Shown: positions 56,779 through 64,000 of the stretch, one piece after another
How the letters are laid out: the number at the start of each line of letters is the position of its first letter
Position numbering within the stretch: position 1 is the stretch's first letter
Source: CAVORD01 sp963698535
GTDB taxonomy: Bacteria > Bacteroidota > Bacteroidia > Bacteroidales > VadinHA17
Reading direction: 5' to 3'
DNA length: 64,000 nt
Assembly (NCBI GenBank): GCA_963698535.1
Contig: CAVORD010000002.1
Coordinates: 248,001-312,000 of the forward strand
Position numbers and translations under genes: made by a program
Notes under the pieces: generated by a model
The model's input: the letters and a program-made list of their open reading frames with translations, nothing else
Told to the model about the DNA's origin: nothing
Databases searched by the model: none

Positions 56779-58677
56779 ATGCAGGAAGAGTATAAATTCC
56801 TTTATAATATATCTTCACCCGCCGATCTCCGAAAACTTGACAAGAACGATATACCGGAGGTAGCCAATGAGTTGCGAAGGTTTATTATCGATGTGGTAAG
56901 CACAAACCCGGGTCACTTCGGTGCCAGTCTCGGGGTTGTTGAACTGACCGTAGCTCTTCACTATGTTTACAATACTCCTTACGACAAATTGATATGGGAT
57001 GTAGGTCATCAGGCTTACGGTCATAAGATACTCACAGGAAGAAGAGACTCTTTTCACACAAACAGAAAATATAAGGGTATAAGCGGTTTCCCGAAGATGA
57101 AGGAGAGCGAATACGACGCTTTTGGCGTGGGTCACTCTTCCACAAGCATCTCTGCCGCGCTCGGCATGGCTATCGCAGCCGCCACCAACAAGGAGGAGAG
57201 GAAGATAGTAGCAGTAATAGGCGATGGCGCCCTTACTGCCGGTCTCGCCTTCGAAGGACTCAACCATGCCGGTAACGAGATGGCCGATATTCTCGTTATA
57301 CTCAACGACAACAATATAGCTATCGACCCTAACGTAGGCGCCCTTAAGGAGTACCTGCTCGATATCACTACCAGTAAAACATATAACCGATTCAAGGATG
57401 ATGTCTGGAATGTGCTTGGCAAGCTTAATTCACTGGGACCCAAGGCACGCACACTCGTATCGCAGCTCGAGTCGGGACTGAAAAGCACCATCCTCACTCA
57501 CAGTAACCTTTTCGAGTCGCTTAATTTCAGATACTTCGGTCCTATCGACGGACACGATATAAACCACCTTGCAAGGGTACTGGAAGATATGAAACGTATC
57601 CCCGGGCCTAAGCTTCTGCACTGCATAACTAAAAAAGGGAAGGGCTTTGCCCAGGCGGAGGCTAACCAGACAATATTCCATGCCCCCGGCAAATTTGACA
57701 AATCGACGGGAGAGATCATTAAACCCGACAGGAAAGGACAACCGCCATTCTATCAGGATGTTTTCGGTCATTCCATACTCGAGCTGGCACGCGATAACGA
57801 CAAGATCATAGGTATCACACCGGCCATGCCCAGCGGATCGAGCCTCAACATAATGATGAGTGAAATGCCCGATCGTACTTTCGATGTGGGCATAGCAGAA
57901 CAACATGCAGTAACATTCTCGGCAGGACTGGCAGCACAGGGGATGATACCCTTTTGCAACATCTACTCCTCATTTATACAGCGTGCATACGACCAGGTGA
58001 TACACGATGTGGCCCTGCAGAACCTGCCTGTTATCTTCTGCCTCGACAGAGGCGGCCTTGTTGGATCGGACGGAGCAACCCATCATGGATTCTTCGACCT
58101 TTCTTTTATGAGAAACCTGCCTAACATGGTTGTCTCGGCACCGATGAACGAGGAGGAACTCAGAAACCTGATGTATACGGCCCAGCTTCCTGAGAACAAG
58201 TCGCCTTTCAGTATAAGATATCCCAGGGGAGAAGGTGTGATGACCGACTGGCAGAAACCTTTTAAGGAGATAACAATAGGTAAAGCCAGAAGAATAGCTG
58301 AAGGATCTGAAATAGCGATTCTCTCTATCGGCCATCCCGGCAACTTTGTTGTGGAGGCGATGAAACAGGTAAGGGAAGAAGGTATAGGCCCGGAACACTG
58401 GGACATGAGGTTTGTGGCACCACTCGACAATGATGCGCTGCATTCCGTATTTCAGCGTTTTAACAGGATTATTACTGTGGAGGACGGTATCCTCAAGGGT
58501 GGCTTTGGATCGGCAATAATCGAATTTATGTGCGACAATGGCTATAATGCCAGAGTCAAACGGATGGGTATACCCGACTATTTTGTTGAGCATGGTACCC
58601 AGGAAGAGCTTTATGCCGAATGCGGCTTTGATGCCGCAGGAATAGCCGCCGCTATCCGTGAAATGGCGAAGAAATAA
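56779..58677 (+). CDS. dxs: 1-deoxy-D-xylulose-5-phosphate synthase
   Basis: Thiamine-diphosphate enzyme that starts the MEP isoprenoid pathway from pyruvate and glyceraldehyde 3-phosphate. 632 residues. DVGHQAYGHKILTGR and GVGHSSTSISAALGMA near the N-terminus; ThDP/Mg motif GDGALTAGLAFEGLNHAG with NDNNIAIDPN; transketolase-like centre DVGIAEQHAVTFSAGLA; DRGGLVGSDGATHHG. Complete. The large antisense open frames inside it are shadows of its codon pattern. Confidence 0.97.
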   Translation: MQEEYKFLYNISSPADLRKLDKNDIPEVANELRRFIIDVVSTNPGHFGASLGVVELTVALHYVYNTPYDKLIWDVGHQAYGHKILTGRRDSFHTNRKYKGISGFPKMKESEYDAFGVGHSSTSISAALGMAIAAATNKEERKIVAVIGDGALTAGLAFEGLNHAGNEMADILVILNDNNIAIDPNVGALKEYLLDITTSKTYNRFKDDVWNVLGKLNSLGPKARTLVSQLESGLKSTILTHSNLFESLNFRYFGPIDGHDINHLARVLEDMKRIPGPKLLHCITKKGKGFAQAEANQTIFHAPGKFDKSTGEIIKPDRKGQPPFYQDVFGHSILELARDNDKIIGITPAMPSGSSLNIMMSEMPDRTFDVGIAEQHAVTFSAGLAAQGMIPFCNIYSSFIQRAYDQVIHDVALQNLPVIFCLDRGGLVGSDGATHHGFFDLSFMRNLPNMVVSAPMNEEELRNLMYTAQLPENKSPFSIRYPRGEGVMTDWQKPFKEITIGKARRIAEGSEIAILSIGHPGNFVVEAMKQVREEGIGPEHWDMRFVAPLDNDALHSVFQRFNRIITVEDGILKGGFGSAIIEFMCDNGYNARVKRMGIPDYFVEHGTQEELYAECGFDAAGIAAAIREMAKK

Positions 58678-58700
58678 TTTCAAACTATAATTCCAGCGTA

Positions 58701-59483
58701 ATGAAAAACAACCTGATGAAAGCTTTGCTTTTAATTACAGTTATTGCCGTTAGTGCTTCCTGTAAAAGTAAAACAGAGAAAGAGGAGTGGGTAAAGCTCT
58801 TCAACGGCACCGATCTGGAAGGGTGGACACCTAAGTTCTCGGGTTATGAAGCAGGCGTCAACTACAAGAACACCTTCAGGGTCGTTGACGGAGTAATAGC
58901 TGCCGATTACTCGGAATATGAAACATTCAATGGTGAATTCGGCCATCTCTTTTACAACGAACCTTTTACCAGTTACAAGCTGAAGATGGAATACCGTTTC
59001 CTTGGTGAGCAGGTGGAGGGCGGAGCCTCCTGGGCCTTCAGGAACAGCGGGGTGATGTTCCACTCACAATCACCTGAGTCGATGCTTAAGGATCAGGATT
59101 TCCCGGTATCGATAGAGGCACAGTTCCTGGGCGGCGCAGGCGAGGGAGAGAGACCAACCGGCAACCTTTGTACACCTGGGACACATGTAACAATAGACAA
59201 TGAACTTGTTACCCGCCATTGCACCGAGTCATCGTCGAAGACATTCAATGGCGACCAGTGGGTATCATTTCAGCTTGAGGTTTATGGCGACAGCCTGATA
59301 AGGCATATTGTTAACGGCGATACCGTTTTGACCTACAGCAAGCCTGTTATAGGAGGCGAGCTGCCGGAAGGATACCCTATGACCGAGGGAGCAACCCTGT
59401 CGGGTGGTTACATCTCCATCCAGGCCGAGAGCCATCCGGTGCAGTTCAGGAATATAGAGATTATGAAAATCGGTAACCGGTAA
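58701..59483 (+). CDS. DUF1080 (3-keto-disaccharide hydrolase-like) lipoprotein
   Basis: 260 residues. Lipoprotein signal with VSASC lipobox (Cys ~21). The rest is a concanavalin-like jelly roll of the DUF1080 family: WVKLFNGTDLEGWTPKFSG, FGHLFYNEPFTSYKLKMEY, NSGVMFHSQSPESM and GYISIQAESHPVQFRNIEI. Related proteins cleave 3-keto-glucosides or bind glycans. It starts 23 bp after dxs. The exported oxidoreductase at 11910 is of a type often paired with this family, but they are 45 kb apart here. Confidence 0.85.
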   Translation: MKNNLMKALLLITVIAVSASCKSKTEKEEWVKLFNGTDLEGWTPKFSGYEAGVNYKNTFRVVDGVIAADYSEYETFNGEFGHLFYNEPFTSYKLKMEYRFLGEQVEGGASWAFRNSGVMFHSQSPESMLKDQDFPVSIEAQFLGGAGEGERPTGNLCTPGTHVTIDNELVTRHCTESSSKTFNGDQWVSFQLEVYGDSLIRHIVNGDTVLTYSKPVIGGELPEGYPMTEGATLSGGYISIQAESHPVQFRNIEIMKIGNR

Positions 59484-59509
59484 CCGGTATTCGGTAATCG
59501 GTAATCGGT
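59471..59509. repeat. degenerate 7-bp tandem repeat (CGGTAAC/T)
   Basis: Five units of CGGTAAC, CGGTAAC, CGGTATT, CGGTAAT, CGGTAAT and a partial sixth start within the last codons and stop of the DUF1080 gene and run past it. Confidence 0.75.
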
Positions 59510-59524
59510 GAAAGCAGCAATTTA

Positions 59525-59576
59525 TTAACTACATAATTAACTCAATAGTTAACTATATAATTAATTATGTAGTTAA
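59525..59576. repeat. 16-bp perfect inverted repeat with nested palindrome
   Basis: TTAACTACATAATTAA (59525-59540) and TTAATTATGTAGTTAA (59561-59576) are exact complements 20 bp apart. The centre carries the palindrome TAGTTAACTA (59546-59555), which recurs at 59570-59579. Very AT-rich and about 115 bp before tRNA-Leu. It is not followed by a T run, so it is not a standard terminator. Confidence 0.8.
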
Positions 59577-59671
59577 CTATATAGTTATCCGGGTATTCAA
59601 CGACTGTAAGGTTACAGTTTTGTAATAAAAACAGCCAATAATATAACCATTCCCCATTTGCGAAGAATTAT

Positions 59672-59679
59672 TATATTTG
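59672..59679 (+). promoter_or_regulatory. -7 element (TATATTTG) for tRNA-Leu
   Basis: TATATTTG ends 12 bp before the tRNA-Leu 5' end, the same spacing as at tRNA-Ala. Confidence 0.6.
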
Positions 59680-59691
59680 TACCTCAATTTT

Positions 59692-59775
59692 GCCCGGATG
59701 GCGGAATTGGTAGACGCGCTGGTCTCAAACACCAGTGGTAGCAATACTGTGCCGGTTCGATCCCGGCTCCGGGTA
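59692..59775 (+). tRNA. tRNA-Leu (anticodon CAA)
   Basis: 84 nt. The acceptor GCCCGGA pairs with TCCGGGT (terminal G-U). The anticodon stem CTGGT/ACCAG has loop CTCAAAC, giving CAA. Long variable arm as in class II tRNAs, then T-arm with GGTTCGATCCC. Intact. A broken copy follows at 60041. Confidence 0.93.
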
Positions 59776-60040
59776 CAGAAAAAGAGCGAGAGTGAGAGTG
59801 AGAGCAAGTTAGCTCGAACGAACACTCTCATCTCTTTTTCCTCAAAACTCACTCACACACTCACACTTCCAAATCAACACAACCATCAGTGAGAGTGAGA
59901 GCGAACACTCTCGTTCTGTTTTAATTCACTTCGTTCATTGAGCTCACAATACAAGCATTGTTCGGTTCTCATATTCACTCTGACCTGCCTGCTCGAAGGC
60001 ACTTATACTTATTTTGTAGTCACTAATTATAAATATAATA
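59776..60040. other. 265-bp non-coding stretch between the intact and broken tRNA-Leu copies
   Basis: No gene. It contains a GAGAGTGAGAGC...AACACTCTC motif twice (about 59787-59831 and 59889-59915). Each copy is partly self-complementary and followed by a T-rich segment, so these may be degenerate terminators. The rest is unremarkable. Confidence 0.5.
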
Positions 60041-60234
60041 CCCGGATGGCGGAACCGAGCAGCTTGCTGCGAGCTCACGAGGGCTTTGCCCGAGTAATTG
60101 GTAGACGCGCTGGTCTCAAACACCGGGCCAAGCTTTAAAAACAGCCCAGTGGGCTGTTTTAGCGCCACCTACGCCAAGGCTTCGGTCGCCAGGGAGGAGC
60201 CAGCCTTCAGGGCGGCGCAATACTGTGCCGGTTC
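60041..60234 (+). pseudogene. broken tRNA-Leu(CAA) copy split by two palindromic inserts
   Basis: Three blocks are identical to the intact tRNA-Leu: 60041-60054 (to 59693-59706), 60098-60124 (to 59707-59733) and 60217-60234 (to 59741-59758), 59 nt with no mismatch. A 43-bp insert (60055-60097) lies in the D-arm. A 92-bp insert (60125-60216) replaces seven bases of the anticodon-stem/variable-arm region. Both inserts are hairpin-rich: GCAGC-TT-GCTGC and GGGC-TTT-GCCC in the first, AAAACAGCCC-AGT-GGGCTGTTTT in the second. The T-loop and acceptor 3' side are missing, so no functional tRNA can form. Confidence 0.85.
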
Positions 60235-60235
60235 C

Positions 60236-61174
60236 CTATTCCAATTTTTTCAGGTAACTATTGATTTTATCTTGTTCAATTGCTACATACCCTGTCTCAT
60301 TGACAAACTTTTGTCCGTCTGTAAGGGCCCATCTTATAAAATCAAGAGTGGCTTGCTTTTCCGGTTTGCCTTTTGCTACGAAATATAGTTCCCGGGCAGG
60401 CGGCGAAGGATATTTCCCCTCTTTAATGGCTTTCAAAATAGCTTCAAATGAGTCATAAAAATCCTCTTCCGGGTCAATGGTACCATTCCCATTGATATCA
60501 ATTGGGATCACTTCAATTGCAGGGTGCTTCTTACCGCTGTTTTTATTGTATATATATGCGGTATTATTGAAAGCTATTCCGGCGGGGTCTTTACTGACAG
60601 CCTCCACTAAAGCAGAATCGCCACTTATTCCTATTCCTTTCAGGTCTTCTTGTTCTCCGTTCAGATATTTAGCCCAGGTGCTGGCTGCCCCGGAAGCATC
60701 GGATCGAGTATAAACTTGTATCTTTTGGGATTCATCAAGATTTAGTATCTCGCCCCAATCAGTAATTGAACCGTCAATAAAAATTCCTATAAATTCTTCT
60801 TTTGTTAAACCACGTTCTTTCAGTTTTTCCAGGTAAGGATTATTTCTGTACACTGTAGGCAGGACTGCATCTGCACACAAGCCAACCCACCATACACCTT
60901 TATCCAATTCTTCCTGTATAATGTCGCGGGAGAATAATCCCAGATCAACTTTCCCTGCCAGTGCATCTGCCATTCCTTTTCCTGCTCCTCCAGTTGAGAT
61001 ATTGAACAGAATTTCTTCATGTTCTTTTTTATATTCCTCAGACCATTTTATTGCCATAGGATAAAGAGCATATGCCCCGGAAATATTAATTGTGTTTTCT
61101 TTTTGCTTTTTCGTCACACAGGATGACATTAAAAAGGCCGCGACAAGCGCATAAATAAAATGTCTCTTTTTCAT
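60236..61174 (-). CDS. PstS-like phosphate-binding lipoprotein with an EF-hand loop
   Basis: 312 residues. Lipoprotein signal (LMSSC, Cys ~19). The periplasmic-binding fold has INISGAYALYPMAIKW, ISTGGAGKGMADALAGKVDLG and YTRSDASGAASTWAKYL, the anion-site Ser/Gly/Arg/Asp pattern of PstS-type proteins, plus DPAGIAFNN. An inserted DINGNGTIDPEED (~residue 230) matches a canonical calcium EF-hand loop. No pstCAB or phoU genes lie nearby. Stop at 60236 abuts the broken tRNA-Leu. Confidence 0.84.
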   Translation of the reverse strand: MKKRHFIYALVAAFLMSSCVTKKQKENTINISGAYALYPMAIKWSEEYKKEHEEILFNISTGGAGKGMADALAGKVDLGLFSRDIIQEELDKGVWWVGLCADAVLPTVYRNNPYLEKLKERGLTKEEFIGIFIDGSITDWGEILNLDESQKIQVYTRSDASGAASTWAKYLNGEQEDLKGIGISGDSALVEAVSKDPAGIAFNNTAYIYNKNSGKKHPAIEVIPIDINGNGTIDPEEDFYDSFEAILKAIKEGKYPSPPARELYFVAKGKPEKQATLDFIRWALTDGQKFVNETGYVAIEQDKINSYLKKLE

Positions 61175-61625
61175 AATTTCCTATTTTAAATAAATATTAT
61201 TAATTGAAATGCTATTGAATATCAGGGCTTTATCTCTGTCTCGGCTTGTTAATATCCCCAAATAAAAGTCGTTCGCGACATATAAGCACAGCAAGATCGT
61301 GCTATTCAGAAATCAGAAGAGCAATGTCTTAATGCTATAATTCAGCATATAAGTTTCATTGTCCAAGAAGTATTGTTCAACGAATTTATGAACTAATCTC
61401 CTATTGCACAACTATTTTACACTCCACAGCACTGCCTTTTTGTATTACGGTAGCCGTCGCAAAGGGCCGGGTATTGGGTCCCGATATGTTATGCGGGGAT
61501 AGCGTCTCCTGCCACTATTTCCTAGAGTTGCCCGTAAATTACACATGAATCCCTTTATGTAAATTCAGCCCACCACTTTTGGTGTCTGTTTTAATTCTAT
61601 CTTTAGCCCCATTTTTAGAAAGAAC
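61175..61625. other. 451-bp intergenic region, possibly with a decayed gene end
   Basis: No intact gene. On the minus strand 61401-61514 is open for 37 codons and ends with a stop at 61401-61403 (translation includes SPHNISGPNTRPFATATV and ends ECKIVVQ). The peptide looks protein-like but has no start and a stop just upstream, so it may be a gene remnant or chance. The promoters of the PstS-like gene (minus) and endonuclease gene (plus) must lie here. Confidence 0.4.
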
Positions 61626-62660
61626 ATGCGAACATTTATTGCTATTATCATCTTCGCAGGACTCTTCGGAGGTGTAACAGAGGCACAGATCCCTGCCAGT
61701 TATTATTCAACTGCGGAAGGGTTGACCGATGCAAATCTGAAAGCCGCTCTTTACAACATTATCAAGGGTCACAAGAAATTTCCCTATACAAGCTCAAGTC
61801 CCGATGTCTGGGATATACTGAAGGAGACCGACAAGGATACAATCAATCCCGATAATGTCATCCTTTTCTATACCGGCTGGTCGGTTAATGCTGCCCAGGA
61901 GTACAACAACGGCAACGGCTGGACAAGAGAACATGTTTGGGCTAAATCGAGAGGCGATTTCGGAACTACGATGGGTCCGGGTACCGATGTGCATCACCTC
62001 CGACCGGAAGATAACAGTGTGAACAGCGCAAGGAATAACAGATGGTTTGACAACTGCACTACACCATATATTGATGGTGACGGACCAACGGGCTGCTTCA
62101 CCAGCACTACCAGCTGGGTATGGCAACCCCGCGATAAAGTAAAGGGAGATGTGGCAAGGATGATCTTTTACATGGCCACAAGATATGAGGGAGAGAATGG
62201 CGAACCCGACCTGGAGATGATCGATTATTTGCCTCTCGATGACAATACCAGCGAACCGATCCATGCAAAGTTCAATACCCTGCTGCAATGGCACCTCGAA
62301 GATCCTGTTGACAATTATGAGAGACACCGTAACGAGGTGATCTACAGCTATCAGCTAAACAGGAATCCTTTTATCGATCACCCAGAGTATGTGGCTCTGA
62401 TATGGAGCAGTCCTACATCGACTACTGACACAGAACCTGAGAGTCAGTTTATTATCTATCCCAATCCTGTAACTGATCTCGTAACAATTGAAAAGCCCGA
62501 TGATCATATTATAAGGATATATACGATCAGCGGGATTCTCATCAAAAGCGGTATGGACAAAACATTTGACCTAAGCAGCTTTGACCCGGGTTACTATATC
62601 GTAACACTCTCTGATCCTTCCGGCAAAGTGATCCTTTCTCAGAAGATTGTTAAACAATAG
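61626..62660 (+). CDS. secreted endonuclease I with T9SS-type C-terminal domain
   Basis: 344 residues. Signal peptide MRTFIAIIIFAGLFGGVTEA. The endonuclease I (EndA/NucM-like) core has NGWTREHVWAKSRGDF, GTDVHHLRPEDNSVNSARNN and MIFYMATRYEGENGEPDL, with the His and Asn of the beta-beta-alpha-metal site. The last ~75 residues (FIIYPNPVTDLVTIEK, IIRIYTISGILIKSG, GYYIVTLSDPSGKVILSQKI) are a type A T9SS sorting domain. Likely secreted or surface-attached for DNA degradation and nutrient recovery. Confidence 0.93.
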   Translation: MRTFIAIIIFAGLFGGVTEAQIPASYYSTAEGLTDANLKAALYNIIKGHKKFPYTSSSPDVWDILKETDKDTINPDNVILFYTGWSVNAAQEYNNGNGWTREHVWAKSRGDFGTTMGPGTDVHHLRPEDNSVNSARNNRWFDNCTTPYIDGDGPTGCFTSTTSWVWQPRDKVKGDVARMIFYMATRYEGENGEPDLEMIDYLPLDDNTSEPIHAKFNTLLQWHLEDPVDNYERHRNEVIYSYQLNRNPFIDHPEYVALIWSSPTSTTDTEPESQFIIYPNPVTDLVTIEKPDDHIIRIYTISGILIKSGMDKTFDLSSFDPGYYIVTLSDPSGKVILSQKIVKQ

Positions 62661-62713
62661 CGGCCGGAAAGAGAAGTAGTTCTCTCTGAAAGCCAATGGG
62701 GCTTCATCAGGGC

Positions 62714-63775
62714 CTAACCCAGCATCTTATACTCGATCATCTGCCTGAAGGTGTCGTTCATTGATTCTGAGAGCGACCGGTATGATATACCCAAAGAATT
62801 AATCCCTTTTGAGTTGTCGGCAATAAACTTATAGCCCACATTTCTGGAAACAAATTTTCTGGTAAGTCCTTTGTTAAGGAGGGGTCCGAAAAGCCAAACC
62901 ATGGCCTTGGGTAACTCTCTGCGCGGGATAGGGTAACTATCGCCAAATTCCGGTATCAGTGTTTTTGCCATATCCAGGAACAGTGTATTATGTGCCGATA
63001 TAATATGGCGTCCCTCTGCAGCGGGAGTAAATCCGGCCTGATAATGTGCATAAGCGAGATCGCGTACATCCACCACCCCGAATCCCATCATCGGAACACC
63101 TGTCTTTGCAGAACCATCGCCAAACTGCTTCAGTATCCTGAAACTTTCTGAGGTTATGTTTGCCGGGTCAAGTGCCGGTCCAATAACAAGGGACGGGTTT
63201 ATTACCACCATATCCCATCCCGATTGTGCGCGTGCTATTTTCCAGGCTTCCTTTTCAGCCTCGACCTTTGAATATGAGTAAGCCTGATGCTCCGGCGAGG
63301 ATGTTGTATTCCATATATCCTCGGTATATTTACCCTGTGGTGTGCTCATAAGATCGATATTATCGCCATAGATAGCGGCGCAACTGCTTGTAAGCACCAC
63401 CCTCTTTACTGATGGAGTCCTGTTGGCCTCCTCAAGCACATTTCTTGTCCCCAGCTTAGCTGGTTCAAGGAGATCCTTAATTGGATCGCTAACGCTTATT
63501 ATAAAAGGTGAAGCGGTATGGTATACCAGTTCGCAACCCTTCATGGCTTCAGAATAAGAGCCCTCCACAAGAAGATCGGTTTTAAAGAATTTGATGGTCC
63601 CCGGGGAGCCGGAGGCCATCTTATTAAGGTACTCAAGCCTTTTCTTATCGTCGGGGTTCCTGACCGCGGCATGTACCGTCAATCCCTCTTCAAGCAGTTT
63701 TTTTACCAGCCATCCGGCTACATATCCTGTTGCTCCGGTAACCATTACCGGTTTTGTCCTGTCAATCTTTACCAT
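62714..63775 (-). CDS. NAD(P)-dependent epimerase/reductase (dihydroflavonol-reductase-like)
   Basis: 353 residues, extended short-chain dehydrogenase. Cofactor motif VTGATGYVAGWLVKKL (~residue 14), SSCAAIYGD, catalytic YSYSKVEAEKEAW (Tyr and Lys ~165-169) and NPSLVIGPALDP. It resembles DFR/cinnamoyl-CoA-reductase-type members. Substrate unknown. No neighbours suggest a pathway. Confidence 0.87.
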   Translation of the reverse strand: MVKIDRTKPVMVTGATGYVAGWLVKKLLEEGLTVHAAVRNPDDKKRLEYLNKMASGSPGTIKFFKTDLLVEGSYSEAMKGCELVYHTASPFIISVSDPIKDLLEPAKLGTRNVLEEANRTPSVKRVVLTSSCAAIYGDNIDLMSTPQGKYTEDIWNTTSSPEHQAYSYSKVEAEKEAWKIARAQSGWDMVVINPSLVIGPALDPANITSESFRILKQFGDGSAKTGVPMMGFGVVDVRDLAYAHYQAGFTPAAEGRHIISAHNTLFLDMAKTLIPEFGDSYPIPRRELPKAMVWLFGPLLNKGLTRKFVSRNVGYKFIADNSKGINSLGISYRSLSESMNDTFRQMIEYKMLG

Positions 63776-63850
63776 TATGTTTTATTGTTTTGTATACTCT
63801 GATCAATAGACAATATTAAAGCGGATAGGTTCAAAAGTTGTTCCTGTTTA

Positions 63851-64000
63851 TCACCGGGATCTATAGATAGCACAGGTATCTATCTTCAATATTGCTGACA
63901 ATAAATTGTAGAGTTTCGGATTATACTCCCTGAAACCAATAGGTTGCTCGAAGAAGCACTCTACCGCAACCGAGAAGAATTCATGGATATTTGTTATACC
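63851..64000 (-). CDS. MtfA-like zinc peptidase, C-terminal part (runs off the window)
   Basis: A minus-strand frame is open from the window edge (64000) for 49 codons and stops at 63851-63853. The translation contains NIHEFFSVAVECFFEQP and NPKLYNLLSAIL, matching the conserved C-terminal region of the MtfA/M90 metallopeptidase family (EFFAVATEYFFE pattern). The N-terminal part with the HEFAH-type zinc site would lie beyond the window. Confidence 0.72.
   Translation of the reverse strand, partial: GITNIHEFFSVAVECFFEQPIGFREYNPKLYNLLSAILKIDTCAIYRSR

Noticed and set aside
57970..58683. 237-codon open frame antisense to dxs
   Set aside because: It mirrors the codon structure of a clearly conserved gene and has no recognisable features.
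60041..60234. Functional second tRNA-Leu with introns
   Set aside because: The T-loop and the 3' acceptor strand are missing, and the second insert replaces bases rather than simply interrupting them, so splicing could not restore a tRNA.
59692..60234. Integrative element bounded by tRNA-Leu attachment sites
   Set aside because: Only 265 bp separates the copies, with no integrase, and the shared blocks come from the 5' and middle parts of the tRNA rather than its 3' end.

Overview
The window reads as chromosomal DNA of a member of the Bacteroidota, probably Bacteroidales or a neighbouring order. This rests on TAnnTTTG-type -7 promoter elements ahead of many genes and tRNAs, a FecI-type sigma factor with a FecR anti-sigma factor, carboxypeptidase-regulatory-like and STN domains, a T9SS-type C-terminal domain, the purD/DUF2723 neighbourhood, and the rplM-rpsI-rpsB-tsf-pyrH-frr order. 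Nearly all of it is housekeeping or envelope sequence. I see no prophage, IS element, CRISPR array or restriction locus.

Layout. 0-6.3 kb: an oxidative TCA operon on the minus strand (aconitase, isocitrate dehydrogenase, citrate synthase, malate:quinone oxidoreductase). 6.6-11.8 kb: a membrane-anchored phosphodiesterase, a SPOR lipoprotein, an exported isochorismatase-like hydrolase, class I fumarase and a Tat-exported TIM-barrel protein. 11.9-15.9 kb: a Tat-exported Gfo/Idh/MocA oxidoreductase, a tetraheme NapC/NrfH-like cytochrome fused to a SUMF1-like domain, and a metallo-beta-lactamase-fold hydrolase. 16-29.6 kb: mpl, a small outer-membrane protein, tRNA-Glu, rpsT, radC, folK, sppA, lpxK, purine nucleoside phosphorylase, a large lamin-tail-domain protein, asd, hflX and a lipoprotein. 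29.6-37.2 kb: two TonB paralogues around tRNA-Ala, a flippase-like membrane protein, and a TerB-like/ABCG-type transporter followed by two exported proteins. 37.2-48.5 kb: a DUF6427-like gene, purD, a DUF2723 protein, a DNA glycosylase, guanine deaminase, then the ribosomal/translation cluster. 48.6-56.7 kb: penicillin acylase, a four-gene ECF sigma/FecR unit with two paralogous non-barrel carboxypeptidase-regulatory proteins, and an OmpA-type lipoprotein. 56.8-64 kb: dxs, a DUF1080 lipoprotein, tRNA-Leu, a broken second tRNA-Leu copy split by palindromic inserts, a PstS-like protein with an EF-hand loop, a secreted endonuclease I, an epimerase, and the C-terminal end of an MtfA-like peptidase.

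Sequence quality. Seven genes, several of them essential, are interrupted by nine single-base frameshifts. Every one is repaired by removing one base, and two lie in one gene (folK) and two in another (penicillin acylase). The fumarase 3' end carries an imperfect 52-bp-period duplication whose copies differ only at synonymous positions. This points to insertion errors and at least one strain-mixing join in the assembly rather than gene decay. I annotate the affected genes as intact genes with probable sequence errors.

Most interesting items: the cytochrome-SUMF1 fusion (13321-14826), the interrupted tRNA-Leu copy (60041-60234), and the compact ECF sigma/FecR unit with no beta-barrel receptor (51128-55612).
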